From the IMG/VR virus record IMGVR_UViG_3300032294_003283, positions 1 through 22,463 of that record: a stretch of DNA of 22,463 bases; one strand, written 5' to 3'. Of the stretch, positions 7,862-18,400 are shown one piece after another. The stretch comes from a virus. Positions within the stretch are counted from its first letter, which is position 1. Every line of letters begins with the position of its first letter. The translations under genes and the position numbers were made by a program. The notes under the pieces were generated by a model. That model searched no databases. It was not told the DNA's origin and saw only the letters and a program-made list of their open reading frames with translations.

Positions 7862-8358
7862 TATCTAGATATTGTTATTCCTAAAGATTCAGGTGAAACA
7901 TAATGAGCAAAACATAAAATTGAGAAACTAGCGCCAAAATCATCTAAATATTCACCACCATAATTGTATTGTGGTACTTTACCTACTATGTCTTGGTTTT
8001 CGTTTACTAAGTTTACTTCATAATAGTCATTATTCCATAAAACAACATCACCAATTTGTGGTACTACGTTTTGAGCTACCAAATCACTACGTAAAAATCT
8101 AAATCCGAAATTTCTTGTAATGTTAGGTCCAAATTCGCTATATGCTCCCTCGTAATCTCCTCTATCAATTAAACATTGGATTAATACTGGGGGATAGTAC
8201 ATTTTAGTACCATTGGCTGCTTCACCATATACGTTTGATTTGGTTTCACCTAATGATATTTGGTAATATCCTATATTTTGTTCAATAATATTATGGATTA
8301 ATTCAGTATTAATCACATGGAAAAAACCAATATCTCGAGAGGATCCGTATAAAGCCAT
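7861..8358 (-). CDS. 14: Neck protein, T4 gp14-like
   Basis: T4 gp14 forms part of the neck connecting the filled head to the tail. This 165-residue product is shorter than T4 gp14 (256) but keeps a recognisable core: ALYGSSRDIGFFHVINTELI at the N-terminus, then FGFRFLRSDLV (about 85-95), PQIGDVVLWNNDYYEVNLVN (about 100-119) and YGGEYLDDFG. The 'pattern P-x-x-G-D-V followed by YYEV' is typical of neck and head-closure proteins. It sits between the gp13-like block and the gp15-like gene, matching the T4 order. The start lies 2 bases after the previous stop and the stop overlaps the next start, so the neck genes are tightly coupled. Confidence 0.72.
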   Translation of the reverse strand: MALYGSSRDIGFFHVINTELIHNIIEQNIGYYQISLGETKSNVYGEAANGTKMYYPPVLIQCLIDRGDYEGAYSEFGPNITRNFGFRFLRSDLVAQNVVPQIGDVVLWNNDYYEVNLVNENQDIVGKVPQYNYGGEYLDDFGASFSILCFAHYVSPESLGITISR

Positions 8359-8360
8359 TA

Positions 8361-8696
8361 TTAGTAGTTTCTAATTTTTAATAATGTTTTTGTTCTAACT
8401 TTGAACTGAAGTAAGCCTGGGATTTTAAGTGCTTCGGTTTTAATTCTTTTAACTGTATTTATGGGATTTCTATCAGAAACCATATATTTCATTTCTAATA
8501 AAGTATACTTATAATCTCCAGTTGATAAAGCATCTAATCTATCAGTATCAATAACTTTAACTACAACAACATCCTTAATTCCACGAATTTGGTTATAAAT
8601 TTCAGTGAAATTAGCGTCTTTTTTCATTTTGATAATTACTTGTACAAAGTAAGTTTCAAAAAATGCCTCGTTTAGTAAAGTTTGTATTGATATCAT
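8361..8696 (-). CDS. Small alpha/beta protein between neck genes (hypothetical)
   Basis: The frame is open 11 codons further upstream, but that would overlap the end of the gp13-like gene. I chose the ATG at 8696 because it lies one base after that gene's stop, giving 111 residues (MISIQTLLNEAFF). From about residue 15 the sequence alternates in a beta-alpha-beta-beta-alpha-beta pattern (YFVQVIIKM, ANFTEIYNQIRGI, DVVVVKVID, YTLLEMKYMV, INTVKRIKTEALKI, LLQFKVRT). This suggests an ACT-like or ferredoxin-like fold. T4 has no gene at this point between 13 and 14. A structural or assembly role in the neck is inferred from position. Confidence 0.72.
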   Translation of the reverse strand: MISIQTLLNEAFFETYFVQVIIKMKKDANFTEIYNQIRGIKDVVVVKVIDTDRLDALSTGDYKYTLLEMKYMVSDRNPINTVKRIKTEALKIPGLLQFKVRTKTLLKIRNY

Positions 8697-8697
8697 A

Positions 8698-9870
8698 TTA
8701 AAAAACGTATAATCCCATAGGGACGTCATTCAAAGTTTTATTTAAATTTTCAGCATTTGCTGCTTGTTTTTCAAGTTGTTTTTGTCTTCCTGTTTCAGCT
8801 AATGCTTCTCTTAATTGTAATAACAGTGCTTCTTTAGTTTGTCTAGCATCTGTTAATAAATCTTGTTGGTTAAGTGTAACCTCAGCTCCTGGAATAGGTA
8901 CTTGAGAGTACTTACCTCTAACATATCCCAATATTTCTCTACATAATGCTAATGTATATTGGTAAATCCACATTTTACCTACTGAATTAATGTAGTTATA
9001 ATTTGGATTACAGTAAGGTACGTTAGAAGGATTGGTTATCAAATTATCTGCTGCAGAACCACTAACTGTTCTACCACCTACTACACTATCTCTTTCACTT
9101 CCTTTAACATAGTTAAACCAAAGTTCATAAGCAACTAAGGGAATAGGGAATATTTTTAATTGGTTGTTTTGAATTTCGTATGAAAATGCTGCTTTTCTTA
9201 TCTGGTCGTTTAATTCAATTGCTTGAATTCTTTGTAAGTCAAAGAATATAGGCATTAATAAGAATGTAATTGCAGGTGAATAAGCACCAAATCCAAAACT
9301 ATTTAATAATGATTCGTAGCTGTATCCAATACCAACGTAAGGGTCAAAATATCTTAATGCTGCTGGAGGTGCTTCAAAGAATACTCTTTTAATCTCTACA
9401 TAATCGTTTGGTCCTATTGATGCAGATACTTCAGCCCATTTATTTAAATCGTATGATTGTTTACCTGGTTCTAAACGAATTGAACCACTATACCAAGTAA
9501 CATTACCACCAACACCTGCTTCTTCACCATAGTTAGAAGCAATTCTAATCATACCTCCAAGTGATGGAGTCATTAGTTTTTGGTTAAATGGTCCTGATCC
9601 TGTTGGATTACCTTCCATAGAGATCATGTTTTCTCTAATTTGGAATTGGTAAACCTCATTACCATATACAGTTACTGCTTCTTCAAATGCAGTATATATT
9701 TGATTTGGTTCTAATTCGACAACTTCAATAGGCCATCCTAAACGTCTTGTAACAAACGTTACAACTTTATCCGCATCTACTTGGAATTCATATTGGTAAT
9801 CGTAAAAACCAAATGCTGTATCCCCAGGGAAGAATGAAGAACTACCAGCGTATACAGGAATATTAGCCAT
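8698..9870 (-). CDS. 13: Neck protein, T4 gp13-like
   Basis: The 390-residue protein is longer than T4 gp13 (309). Its C-terminal third resembles the gp13 family: a long helix MWIYQYTLALCREILGYVRG, then VPIPGAEVTLNQQDLLTDAR and a helical region with REALAETGRQKQ. Upstream are YDLNKWAEVS and VEIKRVFFEAPP, and a central region with DLQRIQAIELNDQIRKAAFS. The N-terminal 60 residues (VYAGSSSFFPGDTAFGFYDY) are an extension of unknown role. The order of this gene, gp14-like and gp15-like matches T4, which strengthens the call. gp13 acts with gp14 to seal the head and receive the tail. The ATG overlaps the stop of the S74 fibre gene (TAATG). Confidence 0.7.
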   Translation of the reverse strand: MANIPVYAGSSSFFPGDTAFGFYDYQYEFQVDADKVVTFVTRRLGWPIEVVELEPNQIYTAFEEAVTVYGNEVYQFQIRENMISMEGNPTGSGPFNQKLMTPSLGGMIRIASNYGEEAGVGGNVTWYSGSIRLEPGKQSYDLNKWAEVSASIGPNDYVEIKRVFFEAPPAALRYFDPYVGIGYSYESLLNSFGFGAYSPAITFLLMPIFFDLQRIQAIELNDQIRKAAFSYEIQNNQLKIFPIPLVAYELWFNYVKGSERDSVVGGRTVSGSAADNLITNPSNVPYCNPNYNYINSVGKMWIYQYTLALCREILGYVRGKYSQVPIPGAEVTLNQQDLLTDARQTKEALLLQLREALAETGRQKQLEKQAANAENLNKTLNDVPMGLYVF

Positions 9871-11276
9871 TATTGTGTTTTAATATAAATATTAATTAAT
9901 TCTCTCAGTTCATCAATTTGTCGTTGTTGATCCTTGATTATTTCTTGTTGTTCTTTATCTACTTGGATTAAAAATGCTACTAATTTTTCGTATTTAACAG
10001 CTTTATATCCATTATCTCTTGTTGTTACTGTTTCAGGTAATACTTCTTCAATTTCTTGAGCAATTACTCCTATATCACCTCCTTCATGTCCGTGTACATC
10101 TACTTGATCGTTCCAATCAAAAGTATAACCACCAATTTTATCTAATTTTTCTAACGCATTTTCAATTGGTTGGATATTATCTTTAAGACGTTTATCTGAA
10201 GATCCAAAAGCAACAACATCACCATATATTGTTAAATTTCTAGTAACGTGACTTAAATTTAAATCTTCTCTATTACTTACAGTATCAGTTCCAGTTAAAA
10301 TTCTAAATTGGTTTGTAAAGTTATCTAACATTGAGGCAGATGCTTGAGAAGTACCTCTTTGCAATATTAATTGACCACCTTCTAATGCACCTAATGCACC
10401 TAGAGATAAATTACCTTCTGTACTTGTAACTGTTGTTCCTATACAAACATTACCTAATATATAATGTGTTGAACCAGTTACTTGTAGGGAGCCTGTAAAT
10501 TGTTGAGTATTAGATAATTGATTTCCAAATATGTTACTACCACTTGAATAAACAACACTTGAGCTTACTGTTTGAACATTAAGTGTTTGTGCTGTTAAAG
10601 TACCTGCTACGTTAAAAGTAGAGGCATATGAACTAGTTGCAGCATATGATGCAGATGTTGCTGTTGAAGCATTTGAGGCAAATGATGCACTTAATGCTTG
10701 TGTTGCATATGAAGCCGATACTGCGTTTAGGACGTATGATGCTGTTTGTGCTGTTTGTACGTATGATGCTGTTGTTGCGTTATTAGCATTTGTTGCTTGA
10801 GAAGCACTTATAGCATTTAAAACGTATGAAGCTGTTTGTGCAGTTTGAACATATGATGCTGTTGTTGCGTTATCAGCATTTGAGGCAAATGATGCACTTA
10901 GTGCTTGTGTTGCAAATGAAGCAGATACGGCATTTAAAACGTATGATGCTGTTGTAGCATTATTAGCATTTGAAGCAAATGAAGCAGATATTGCGTTTAA
11001 AACATACGATGCTGTTTGTGCTGTTTGCACATAAGAAGCAGTAAGAGCATTATCAGAGTTTATTGCTTGAGAAGCACTAATTGCATAAGAAGCAGTAACA
11101 GCAAATGATGCTGTTGCAGGAACATTATCTGCATAAGATGCAGTTAAAGCGTTTGTTGCAAAGCTTGATGTACCAAAAAGACTGCCTGTAATTCCATTAG
11201 TCACTATAAGTGACCCTGTGATTTGAGAATCATCTAATGCTATAACGCCATTACGCGCTACAAATTCATTCGCCAT
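9870..11276 (-). CDS. Tail fibre with C-terminal S74 intramolecular chaperone (autoprotease)
   Basis: The 468-residue protein opens with a short head containing ITGSLIVTNGITGSLFGTSS, then about 170 residues of Ala/Ser repeats (TASYVLNA, SASFASNA, SASQATNA; residues about 45-215). A beta-rich region follows. The C-terminus is an S74 peptidase/chaperone-of-endosialidase domain: SSDKRLKDN at 359-367, GVIAQEIEEVLPE at 403-415, and a final coiled coil (EQQEIIKDQQRQIDELREL). In this family the domain trimerises and folds the fibre, then cuts itself off at the Ser of the SD-x-R-L-K motif. The Ser360/Lys365 spacing matches the known Ser-Lys dyad. The released domain would be residues 360-468. Coding-strand ATATTTATA at 9884-9892 lies inside its last codons. 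Confidence 0.88.
   Translation of the reverse strand: MANEFVARNGVIALDDSQITGSLIVTNGITGSLFGTSSFATNALTASYADNVPATASFAVTASYAISASQAINSDNALTASYVQTAQTASYVLNAISASFASNANNATTASYVLNAVSASFATQALSASFASNADNATTASYVQTAQTASYVLNAISASQATNANNATTASYVQTAQTASYVLNAVSASYATQALSASFASNASTATSASYAATSSYASTFNVAGTLTAQTLNVQTVSSSVVYSSGSNIFGNQLSNTQQFTGSLQVTGSTHYILGNVCIGTTVTSTEGNLSLGALGALEGGQLILQRGTSQASASMLDNFTNQFRILTGTDTVSNREDLNLSHVTRNLTIYGDVVAFGSSDKRLKDNIQPIENALEKLDKIGGYTFDWNDQVDVHGHEGGDIGVIAQEIEEVLPETVTTRDNGYKAVKYEKLVAFLIQVDKEQQEIIKDQQRQIDELRELINIYIKTQ
9884..9892 (-). promoter_or_regulatory. Candidate late promoter element inside the end of the S74 fibre gene
   Basis: Coding-strand ATATTTATA, 13 bases before the gp13-like start. 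Here it lies within the last codons of the S74 fibre gene (encoding part of NIYI), so no intergenic space exists. The downstream bases TTAAAACACAATAATG resemble the leader of the tube gene. Confidence 0.38.
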
Positions 11277-11323
11277 TGTTTAATACCCTAGTTCACTGTC
11301 CCTAAGGTGGGGGTTTTATTTGA

Positions 11324-11332
11324 TATAAATAT
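11324..11332 (-). promoter_or_regulatory. Candidate late promoter element upstream of the S74 fibre gene
   Basis: Coding-strand ATATTTATA, 47 bases before the fibre start in a 64-base gap. The rest of the gap holds an unusually GC-rich patch (ACCCCCACCTTAGGGACAG) with no convincing hairpin. Confidence 0.42.
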
Positions 11333-11340
11333 TTAGTACG

Positions 11341-12435
11341 TTAAGTAAATTTTACACTCATTACGTGTACTGAACCACTAAACTCTGTGTATCCTGTTCC
11401 TGCTCCTCCAAATTGTGTAGGTACTATTGTAGTGCCACCTGATGGCCAATCACCTAAAACAACTCTATTAATAGCTGTTACATAAGGACTTCCAGAAACA
11501 GTACCTGTTCTGTTATTTGTTAATGTTTGAATAGTTCTATAGAATGGACCACCTGTATTCATCACTAAGAAATATCTATTTGCTGGGATTGTAACTGGAA
11601 CATTAATACTGGATGAATTAAACCCACCTGCTGTGTAACTAAATGAGGTTGAATTGGTAATTTGGGTTACAGTACCAAAACTACCAATTGAATTATTAAC
11701 AGAAGATACAGCAACATACCATGCCCATGAATTAGTACCATTTTGAGTTGTGTTTAATCCAATATTAAACGAGCCTGTAGAAAGAACTATTGGTTGATGT
11801 GCATAAAATAATTGCCAACATCCATTATTTGAGTTAAACGCTACAGATGATGTTACCCCACTTTGAGAGGTATAAACATCAAAGAAGCTTCCTACTGTAT
11901 AGTCAAATGCAGAACCTGTTACAGGTACTACTGGTATTGTTGGTGTAGGTGTAATTGATGGAGTTATTGTAGGTGTAATTGAAGGTGTACGTGTTATTGT
12001 TGGAGTTATTGATGGTGTGGGTGTTATTGTTCTAGTAATTGAAATTGTAGGAGTTATACTAGGTGTTATTGAAGGAGTAATTGAAGGTGTTCTAGTAATT
12101 GTTGGTGTTATTGATGGTGTAGCTGCTGGTGTTCTAGTAACTGATGGTGTAATACTAGGGGTTCTAGTAATTGTGGGTGTAATAGAAGGATTAACAGGAG
12201 TTGTACTTCTTGTTGGTGTTATTGAGGGTGTTATACTTCTTGTTGGAGTTATAGAAGGTGTTACACTTCTTGTAGGTGTTATTGAAGGTGTTACTGAAGG
12301 TGTTGCAGTTATACTTGGTGTTACCGAAGGAGTAGGAGTAATTGAAGGAGTCCTGGTTATAGAGGGTGTTGGTGAAGGAATTGGGGCACCTGCTTGTTTA
12401 TATAAATAAAACCCTCCGTAAATCTTAACAGCCAT
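11341..12435 (-). CDS. Thr/Ser-Pro repeat fibre protein with beta-rich C-terminal domain
   Basis: The 364-residue protein has a short N-terminus (MAVKIYGGFYLYKQAG), then residues about 19-169 of [12 protein letters not shown] and TPTRSI repeats, and a C-terminal domain of about 195 residues (172-364). That domain is rich in Ser, Thr, Asn, Gly and aromatics, has alternating beta-like segments (SWAWYVAVSSV, RYFLVMNTGGP) and only one cysteine. Like the larger gene at 3443-6214, Ser or Thr falls at every second repeat residue, with one phase break near PVNP (80-84). It starts 10 bases after the stop of the giant fibre gene. A receptor-contacting or decorative fibre is likely; the C-terminal fold is not one I can name. 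Confidence 0.82.
   Translation of the reverse strand: MAVKIYGGFYLYKQAGAPIPSPTPSITRTPSITPTPSVTPSITATPSVTPSITPTRSVTPSITPTRSITPSITPTRSTTPVNPSITPTITRTPSITPSVTRTPAATPSITPTITRTPSITPSITPSITPTISITRTITPTPSITPTITRTPSITPTITPSITPTPTIPVVPVTGSAFDYTVGSFFDVYTSQSGVTSSVAFNSNNGCWQLFYAHQPIVLSTGSFNIGLNTTQNGTNSWAWYVAVSSVNNSIGSFGTVTQITNSTSFSYTAGGFNSSSINVPVTIPANRYFLVMNTGGPFYRTIQTLTNNRTGTVSGSPYVTAINRVVLGDWPSGGTTIVPTQFGGAGTGYTEFSGSVHVMSVKFT
11929..12381 (-). repeat. Thr/Ser-Pro repeat tract of the 364-residue fibre
   Basis: This DNA encodes residues about 19-169 of the smaller repeat fibre: [12 protein letters not shown] and TPTRS units of the same type as in the 923-residue protein, but richer in Arg (TRTP, TRS). 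Confidence 0.88.
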
Positions 12436-12445
12436 ATCCTAATTT

Positions 12446-15400
12446 TTACATAAATGTAGCTAAAGATTTAACACTCCAGCCAGATGTATTAGTTATTGCA
12501 TTAAATTCTACATCACCTCCTGCAAGAATAATAGACATTGTTACTGGAGAGGTATTACCTAAATCACGAGTGGAAGTATCTGTAAATTCAACATTTACTC
12601 CGTTCCATATAGCCATTACTTCACCTGTTCTTGCATTTACTCCGTTTCTAACAGTATATTTAAAGAATGCTGATGTAAATGATCCTGTTGGTTGTGTAAA
12701 TAGGTTATTTGTTCCTGTAGATGTTGATGCAATTGTAGCATAATCATTAAATGTTGCATCAAATGTGAATGTGTTTTTAACTATGAAGTTATCAGCATAC
12801 GAGCTTGTTGTAGCAAATGAAGCACTTGTTGCAGTGTTTGCATTTGTTGCTTGAGAAGCACTTAAAGCATATGAAGCACTTGTAGCAAATGATGCACTTA
12901 TAGCATTTAATACATAAGATGCTGTTACAGCATTAGTAGCATTTGTTGCAAATGATGCACTTACAGCATTTAAAACATATGATGCTGTTGTTGCATTAGT
13001 AGCGTTTAGAGCATACGAAGAACTTATTGCATTATTTGCATTTTGCGCTTGTGATGCACTTATAGAATTAGTAGCAAATGATGCACTAATAGCATTGTTT
13101 GCATTTTGTGCTTGAGAGGCACTAATAGCAAATGATGCTGTTTCAGGAACATTAAGAGCAAATGATGCTGTTAATGCGTATGAAGCACTTACAGTACTAT
13201 TAGAAGAAACAGCGTGTGATGCACTTGTTGCAAATGAAGCACTTGTTGCTGTTTGAGCATTACCAAATAATGAACCACTAATATTTGAACTATTAATCCA
13301 TTTACCAGCTGTTGTACTATAAACTAATGGTTGTAAGTTTGTTTGTCCTGATATGGCAACATCAGATAAACCTGATAAAGTTTGAGTTACAACTGATCCA
13401 CCACCACCTGATCCTCCTACTTGTCTAAATAAACCACCAGGATATAGAGTATAATCTCCAGGGGTTGTAAATACTCCTGTACCATTTATAATAATAGCTC
13501 CTAAATATATAGCATTTGCTGCTGTATTTGGTGCTTCAACAAAAGATTCAAAATTTATATTAGCACGTGCTTCAGCTTCAGTACCATATCGTGCATTACC
13601 ATAATAAACAATTATTGCTTTTGTTACTGAATTTGGGAACCAAAATACACGTTGAATTGACCAATTTGACCCACCAACAGTTGATAAAACACCATTATTT
13701 GAATATTTAGTAGGGTCAATAGTAGTATATCCTGCTCCCCCATTTGTATCATATACCCAAGTAGATCCTGATTGGTAGTATCTCCAAATTTTAGATGTAT
13801 TAGTTCCTGAATCAACAGTATAGAATGGTTCATTTGGATCTACTATGTAATTAGATCCAGGAGCATAAGCCGTACCACTTCCTACAACTAAACTTCCTGT
13901 TGAAGAACCACTTGGTGCTAAGGTATATCCTGATAGTTTTAATGGTCCAAAGGCTCTATTAAATACGTTTTGAGCTTGTTCAAAACCATATGCTACAGAA
14001 GGTTGTGTTTTAACAGCATTGATTGTAGATTGATTTTGGAAAAATACACTACCAATATTGATTAATGTATCAAATTGACCATTACTAAATGGAGTACCTT
14101 GAGCAAAAATATTACTAGTTGAATCAACACCAACAAATACTTGTTGAAATGAACTAGTGAATGCACTAATGCTTGCTGATAAGTTCCCCCAATTTAAGTA
14201 TTGAATTGTTGGGTATGGGTTGTCGTTTAATGAAGCATTTAGGTTAACAATAATACCACTACCGCTACCTATTTGGTAAACAGTAGATGATTGTGATGTA
14301 ATAATACCACCATTTAATAAACCTGTGTATAAGTTACCTTCTAACCAACGTAAACGAGTTGTATTGGCATATCCACTACCATTTTGAGTAAAGTATAGGT
14401 CATTTGTAGAACCAGATACATAAATGTAAGAGGCAGATATAGAATTATCTATACTTCTTGATATAGGATTAAATCTAACTACACCAGTATGCTGAGTATC
14501 TCCAAATATTTCTATAGTTGGAGTTGATGGATTTTCTGATCCTGATATGATTATACTACCTGATAGTGAAGTATTTCCAACTAATGAATTCGAACCAGAA
14601 GTAAATAAACTTCCTGTTACTGTTTGAGTACCACGGAATACATTTGAACCAGTAGTTGCAAATTCAGTACTATCTTTTCCGTCTAATAAATTAGCATTCT
14701 CAGCAAATGATGCACTTGTTGCGTTAAAGGCATATGAAGCACTTAAAGCATAAGATGCACTTACTGCATTTAACACATAAGATGCTGTTGTAGCATTATT
14801 TGCATTTTGAGCTTGTGAAGCGCTTATTGCGAATGATGCTGTTGCGTCTGGGTTAAAGTTAAGAGCAAATGATGCTGTTGTTGCAAGAGCAGCATATGAA
14901 GCACTTAATGCTGCTGTAGCAAATGAAGCAGTTCCTGATAGATTACCAGTTATTCCTTCTTGTACTATTAAACTTCCACTAATGTCTAATGAACCAGTCA
15001 TTTCATGACTGTTATTAGGAGCTAACAATAATTTCATATTAGCATCCACATCATCACCACCAGCAAAGAAACCTACATATTCATTAGAAGCATTACCTAT
15101 ATGAAGGTGAACACCTGTAGAGTATAAGTAAGCATCATTTGGACCACCAAGAATACCTGTGTAATTGGCTCCATTAATACCCATATCAATGTAGTTAGTA
15201 GTTTCATTACCGTTATTAGCAGTTGCTACAACGTCTGAAGAAGCACTAACACCATTATTTAAGTTTTGTATGTTTAACTGTAAATAGTTATTTAAGTTAC
15301 CTTTACCACTAATTACGTTATATGAGGATGTATTTGGTTGGAAAACATATAATGCTTCAGGTGCTGCTGTAGTGTTATTATCTTGGTTGATTATAACGCT

Positions 15401-18400
15401 GAATGAATTTGATTGGTATATAGCACTAGTTACTAAACTATTTTGTGAGTCAAATAAAGGTACGTGGTTTGTAGCACCGTTTATGTTAAGTGAGTAACTA
15501 GAAGTTAAAGCATTATTTGCGTTTTGTGCTTGTGAAGCACTTGTAGCAGTATTAGCGTTTTGAGCTTGTGAAGCGCTTATTGCAATATTAGCATTTTGAG
15601 CTTGTGATGCACTTGTAGCAGTGTTTGCGTTTTGTGCTTGTGATGCGCTAAGAGAATAAGATGCACTTACAGCATTTAAAACATATGATGCTGTTATTGC
15701 ATTGTTAGCATTTTGAGCTTGTGAAGCACTTATTGCATTATTTGAATTAATTGCTTGTGATGCACTTGTAGCATTGAACGCATAAGAAGCACTTGTTGCA
15801 AAACTAGCACTCACAGCATTTAAAACATATGATGCTGTTATTGCATTATTTGCATTTTGTGCTTGAGAAGCGCTTGTTGCTGTGTTTGCATTTTGTGCTT
15901 GAGAAGCACTTAACACAGACATCGAAGATGTTTGGTTAGTTAATATTACATTACTGTTATTAACAGCAAGAGAACCCGTGATAGTAACGCTACCAGTAAA
16001 TTCGTGTGTATTCGTTAAACTACTACCAAATATTGTAGATCCCGTAATATAACTAATTGAAGATGTAATTACTTGTACGTTTAACTGTTGTGCTGTTATT
16101 GTACCAGCTACATTTAAATCACTAGATATACTTAATGATCCTGTAATTTGAGATCCAGAAGGTGTGTTTAATTGTAATATTCCTCTAGCAAAATCACCTT
16201 TAATTAATGGTGTTAATGTATTATTATTAGCAATCCATAATTGATTATCACCAGATGTTTGTAAAGCACCTGCACTTCTACCTAAAAATACGTTTCCTGA
16301 ACCTGTTGCTAATGCCCCTGCATTGTATCCTAAGGCAGTATTATTACTTCCTGTAGTATTTGCTAATAAAGTATTAGAACCTACACCTGTATTAAATGAT
16401 CCTGAAGTATTTGAAAGTAAGGTGGATGATCCTACAGCAACATTATTTGAACCTGAAGTATTAGTTAGTAATGTTTGAAAACCTATTGCTGTGTTATTAG
16501 ATCCTACTTGGTTTAATTGTAAAGCATCAACACCTATTGCTGTATTTAAATTATTGTTGTTTCCTCCATGTCCAATAGTTAAATCAGATACATAAATTTG
16601 TCCTGCAAAATAACCACCATTACTAGAAGATATAAAGCTACCTACGTTTAATCCACCAGATACATTTAAACTACCTGAAATTCCTTGACTACCACTAAAA
16701 ATGTTTGAACCAGTAGTAGCAAATGAACCTGTATCTATACCTGCATTAGCAGCGTATGAGGCAGTTATAGCAAAGGAAGCACTTAGTGCTTGTATTGAAT
16801 ATGAGGCAGTTAATGCATTTGCAGCGTATGAGGCAGTTAGTGCTTCAAGAGCATAAGAAGCAGTTCCTGATAAATTACCTGTTATACCATTTTGAACATT
16901 TAATGAACCTGTTATAGTTGTACTACCACTTATTACTACTGTGTTGTTAGAAAGCACATCTAATATAGGCTCATTAGAAGAGTTATTAATAGAATATATT
17001 GAACCTGATGTTACATCATCTACTTCTAGTAATACTCTGTTAGATCCACCATATACAGTAAATACATTATTACCTGTACCATAAATTGCAGCTGTATTTG
17101 CTGAGCTAGATACAATAAGTGATCCTGTTATGGTTTGGTTTCCATTAAATCGGTTTGAACCAGTTGTAGCAAATGAACCTGTGTTTATATCAGCATTAGC
17201 AGCGTATGAAGCTGTTATAGCAAACGATGCTGTTCCTTGTAGTGAACCTGTTATACCATTTGTTACTATTAAAGCACCTTCAATATCTAGTGATCCTGTC
17301 ATCTCATGGAGATCATCAGGATTTAATACGAATTTTTGGTAAACATCAACTAAACCACCACCTACGAAAAATCTTATATGTTTATTAGCTGTAGCATTAC
17401 CTATTGTTAAATCATTACCTGTGGAGTATAAGTAAGCATCATTTGGACCACCAATAGAACCTGTAAAGGTACTACTGTTGATACCCATATCAATAAAATT
17501 GATAAATTCATTTCCATTGTCCGCTGTTGCTACTATATCTGAGGATGCTGTTGAACCACTGTTTATATTAAAGAGGTTAAATTGCACATAGTTATCTACA
17601 TTAGCTTCAGCTGTAATAACATTGATAGAATCAGGATTTGGTTGAAATACAAATAATGCTTCTGGGTTGTTTGCTGTACCAAATTCGGCATTAATAGTAA
17701 TACTTTCTGTTGTCCATTGGCGCATTACGCTAGAGGACATACTATTGTTTGAATCAAAGAACGGTATGTGACTTTGAGCAAATTCTATATTTGATTGGAA
17801 GCTTGAAGTATTAGAATTTAATGCTTGTGATGCACTTATAGCAAATGATGCTGTTTCAGGAACGTTAGATGCATACGAAGCGGTTAATGCCTGTGAAGCA
17901 CTAATAGCAAAAGATGCTGTTAAAGGAACATTTGAAGCAAACGATGCTGTTACAGCAAATGATGCTGTTCCTTGTAGTGATCCTGTTATTCCTCCTTGAG
18001 TTACATTTACACTTCCAGAAAATACAGCAGGACCTATATTTGTAAAAGTAGAAGAACCAGATACGGTTAAACTACCTGTAATTATTTGATTTCCGTTAAA
18101 TCGGTTTGAACCAGTTGTAGCAAAAGCACCAGTAATAGCTCCTAATTCAGCCTCAGTTACAAAAGTTGCATTTAAAGATGAACTAAAATCTTGTAATTGA
18201 GATATAGAAGAACTAAATGATGCTGAGTTAGCATAATAAGATGCTGTAAAAGCATTAAATGATCCTGTAGTTACAAAGCTACCTGTAAGATTACTAGGGT
18301 CTCCTGGAGGACCTTGAGGACCTATAGGACCAGGAGTTGATACCTCTATTACGTTAGTGTTGTTAGGATTAACGTTTACAATATTGTAAGGGCTATTAAC

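Noticed and set aside
8697-8729. Upstream start extension (MTSLWDYTFFN) of the small alpha/beta protein
   Set aside because: It lies inside the end of the gp13-like gene; the ATG at 8696 is one base past that stop and fits the close spacing of neighbouring genes.
12017-12409. Plus-strand open frame of 130 codons opposite the smaller repeat fibre
   Set aside because: Same cause as the larger one: a Val/Gly/Ile-rich shadow of the Thr/Pro repeats on the coding strand.
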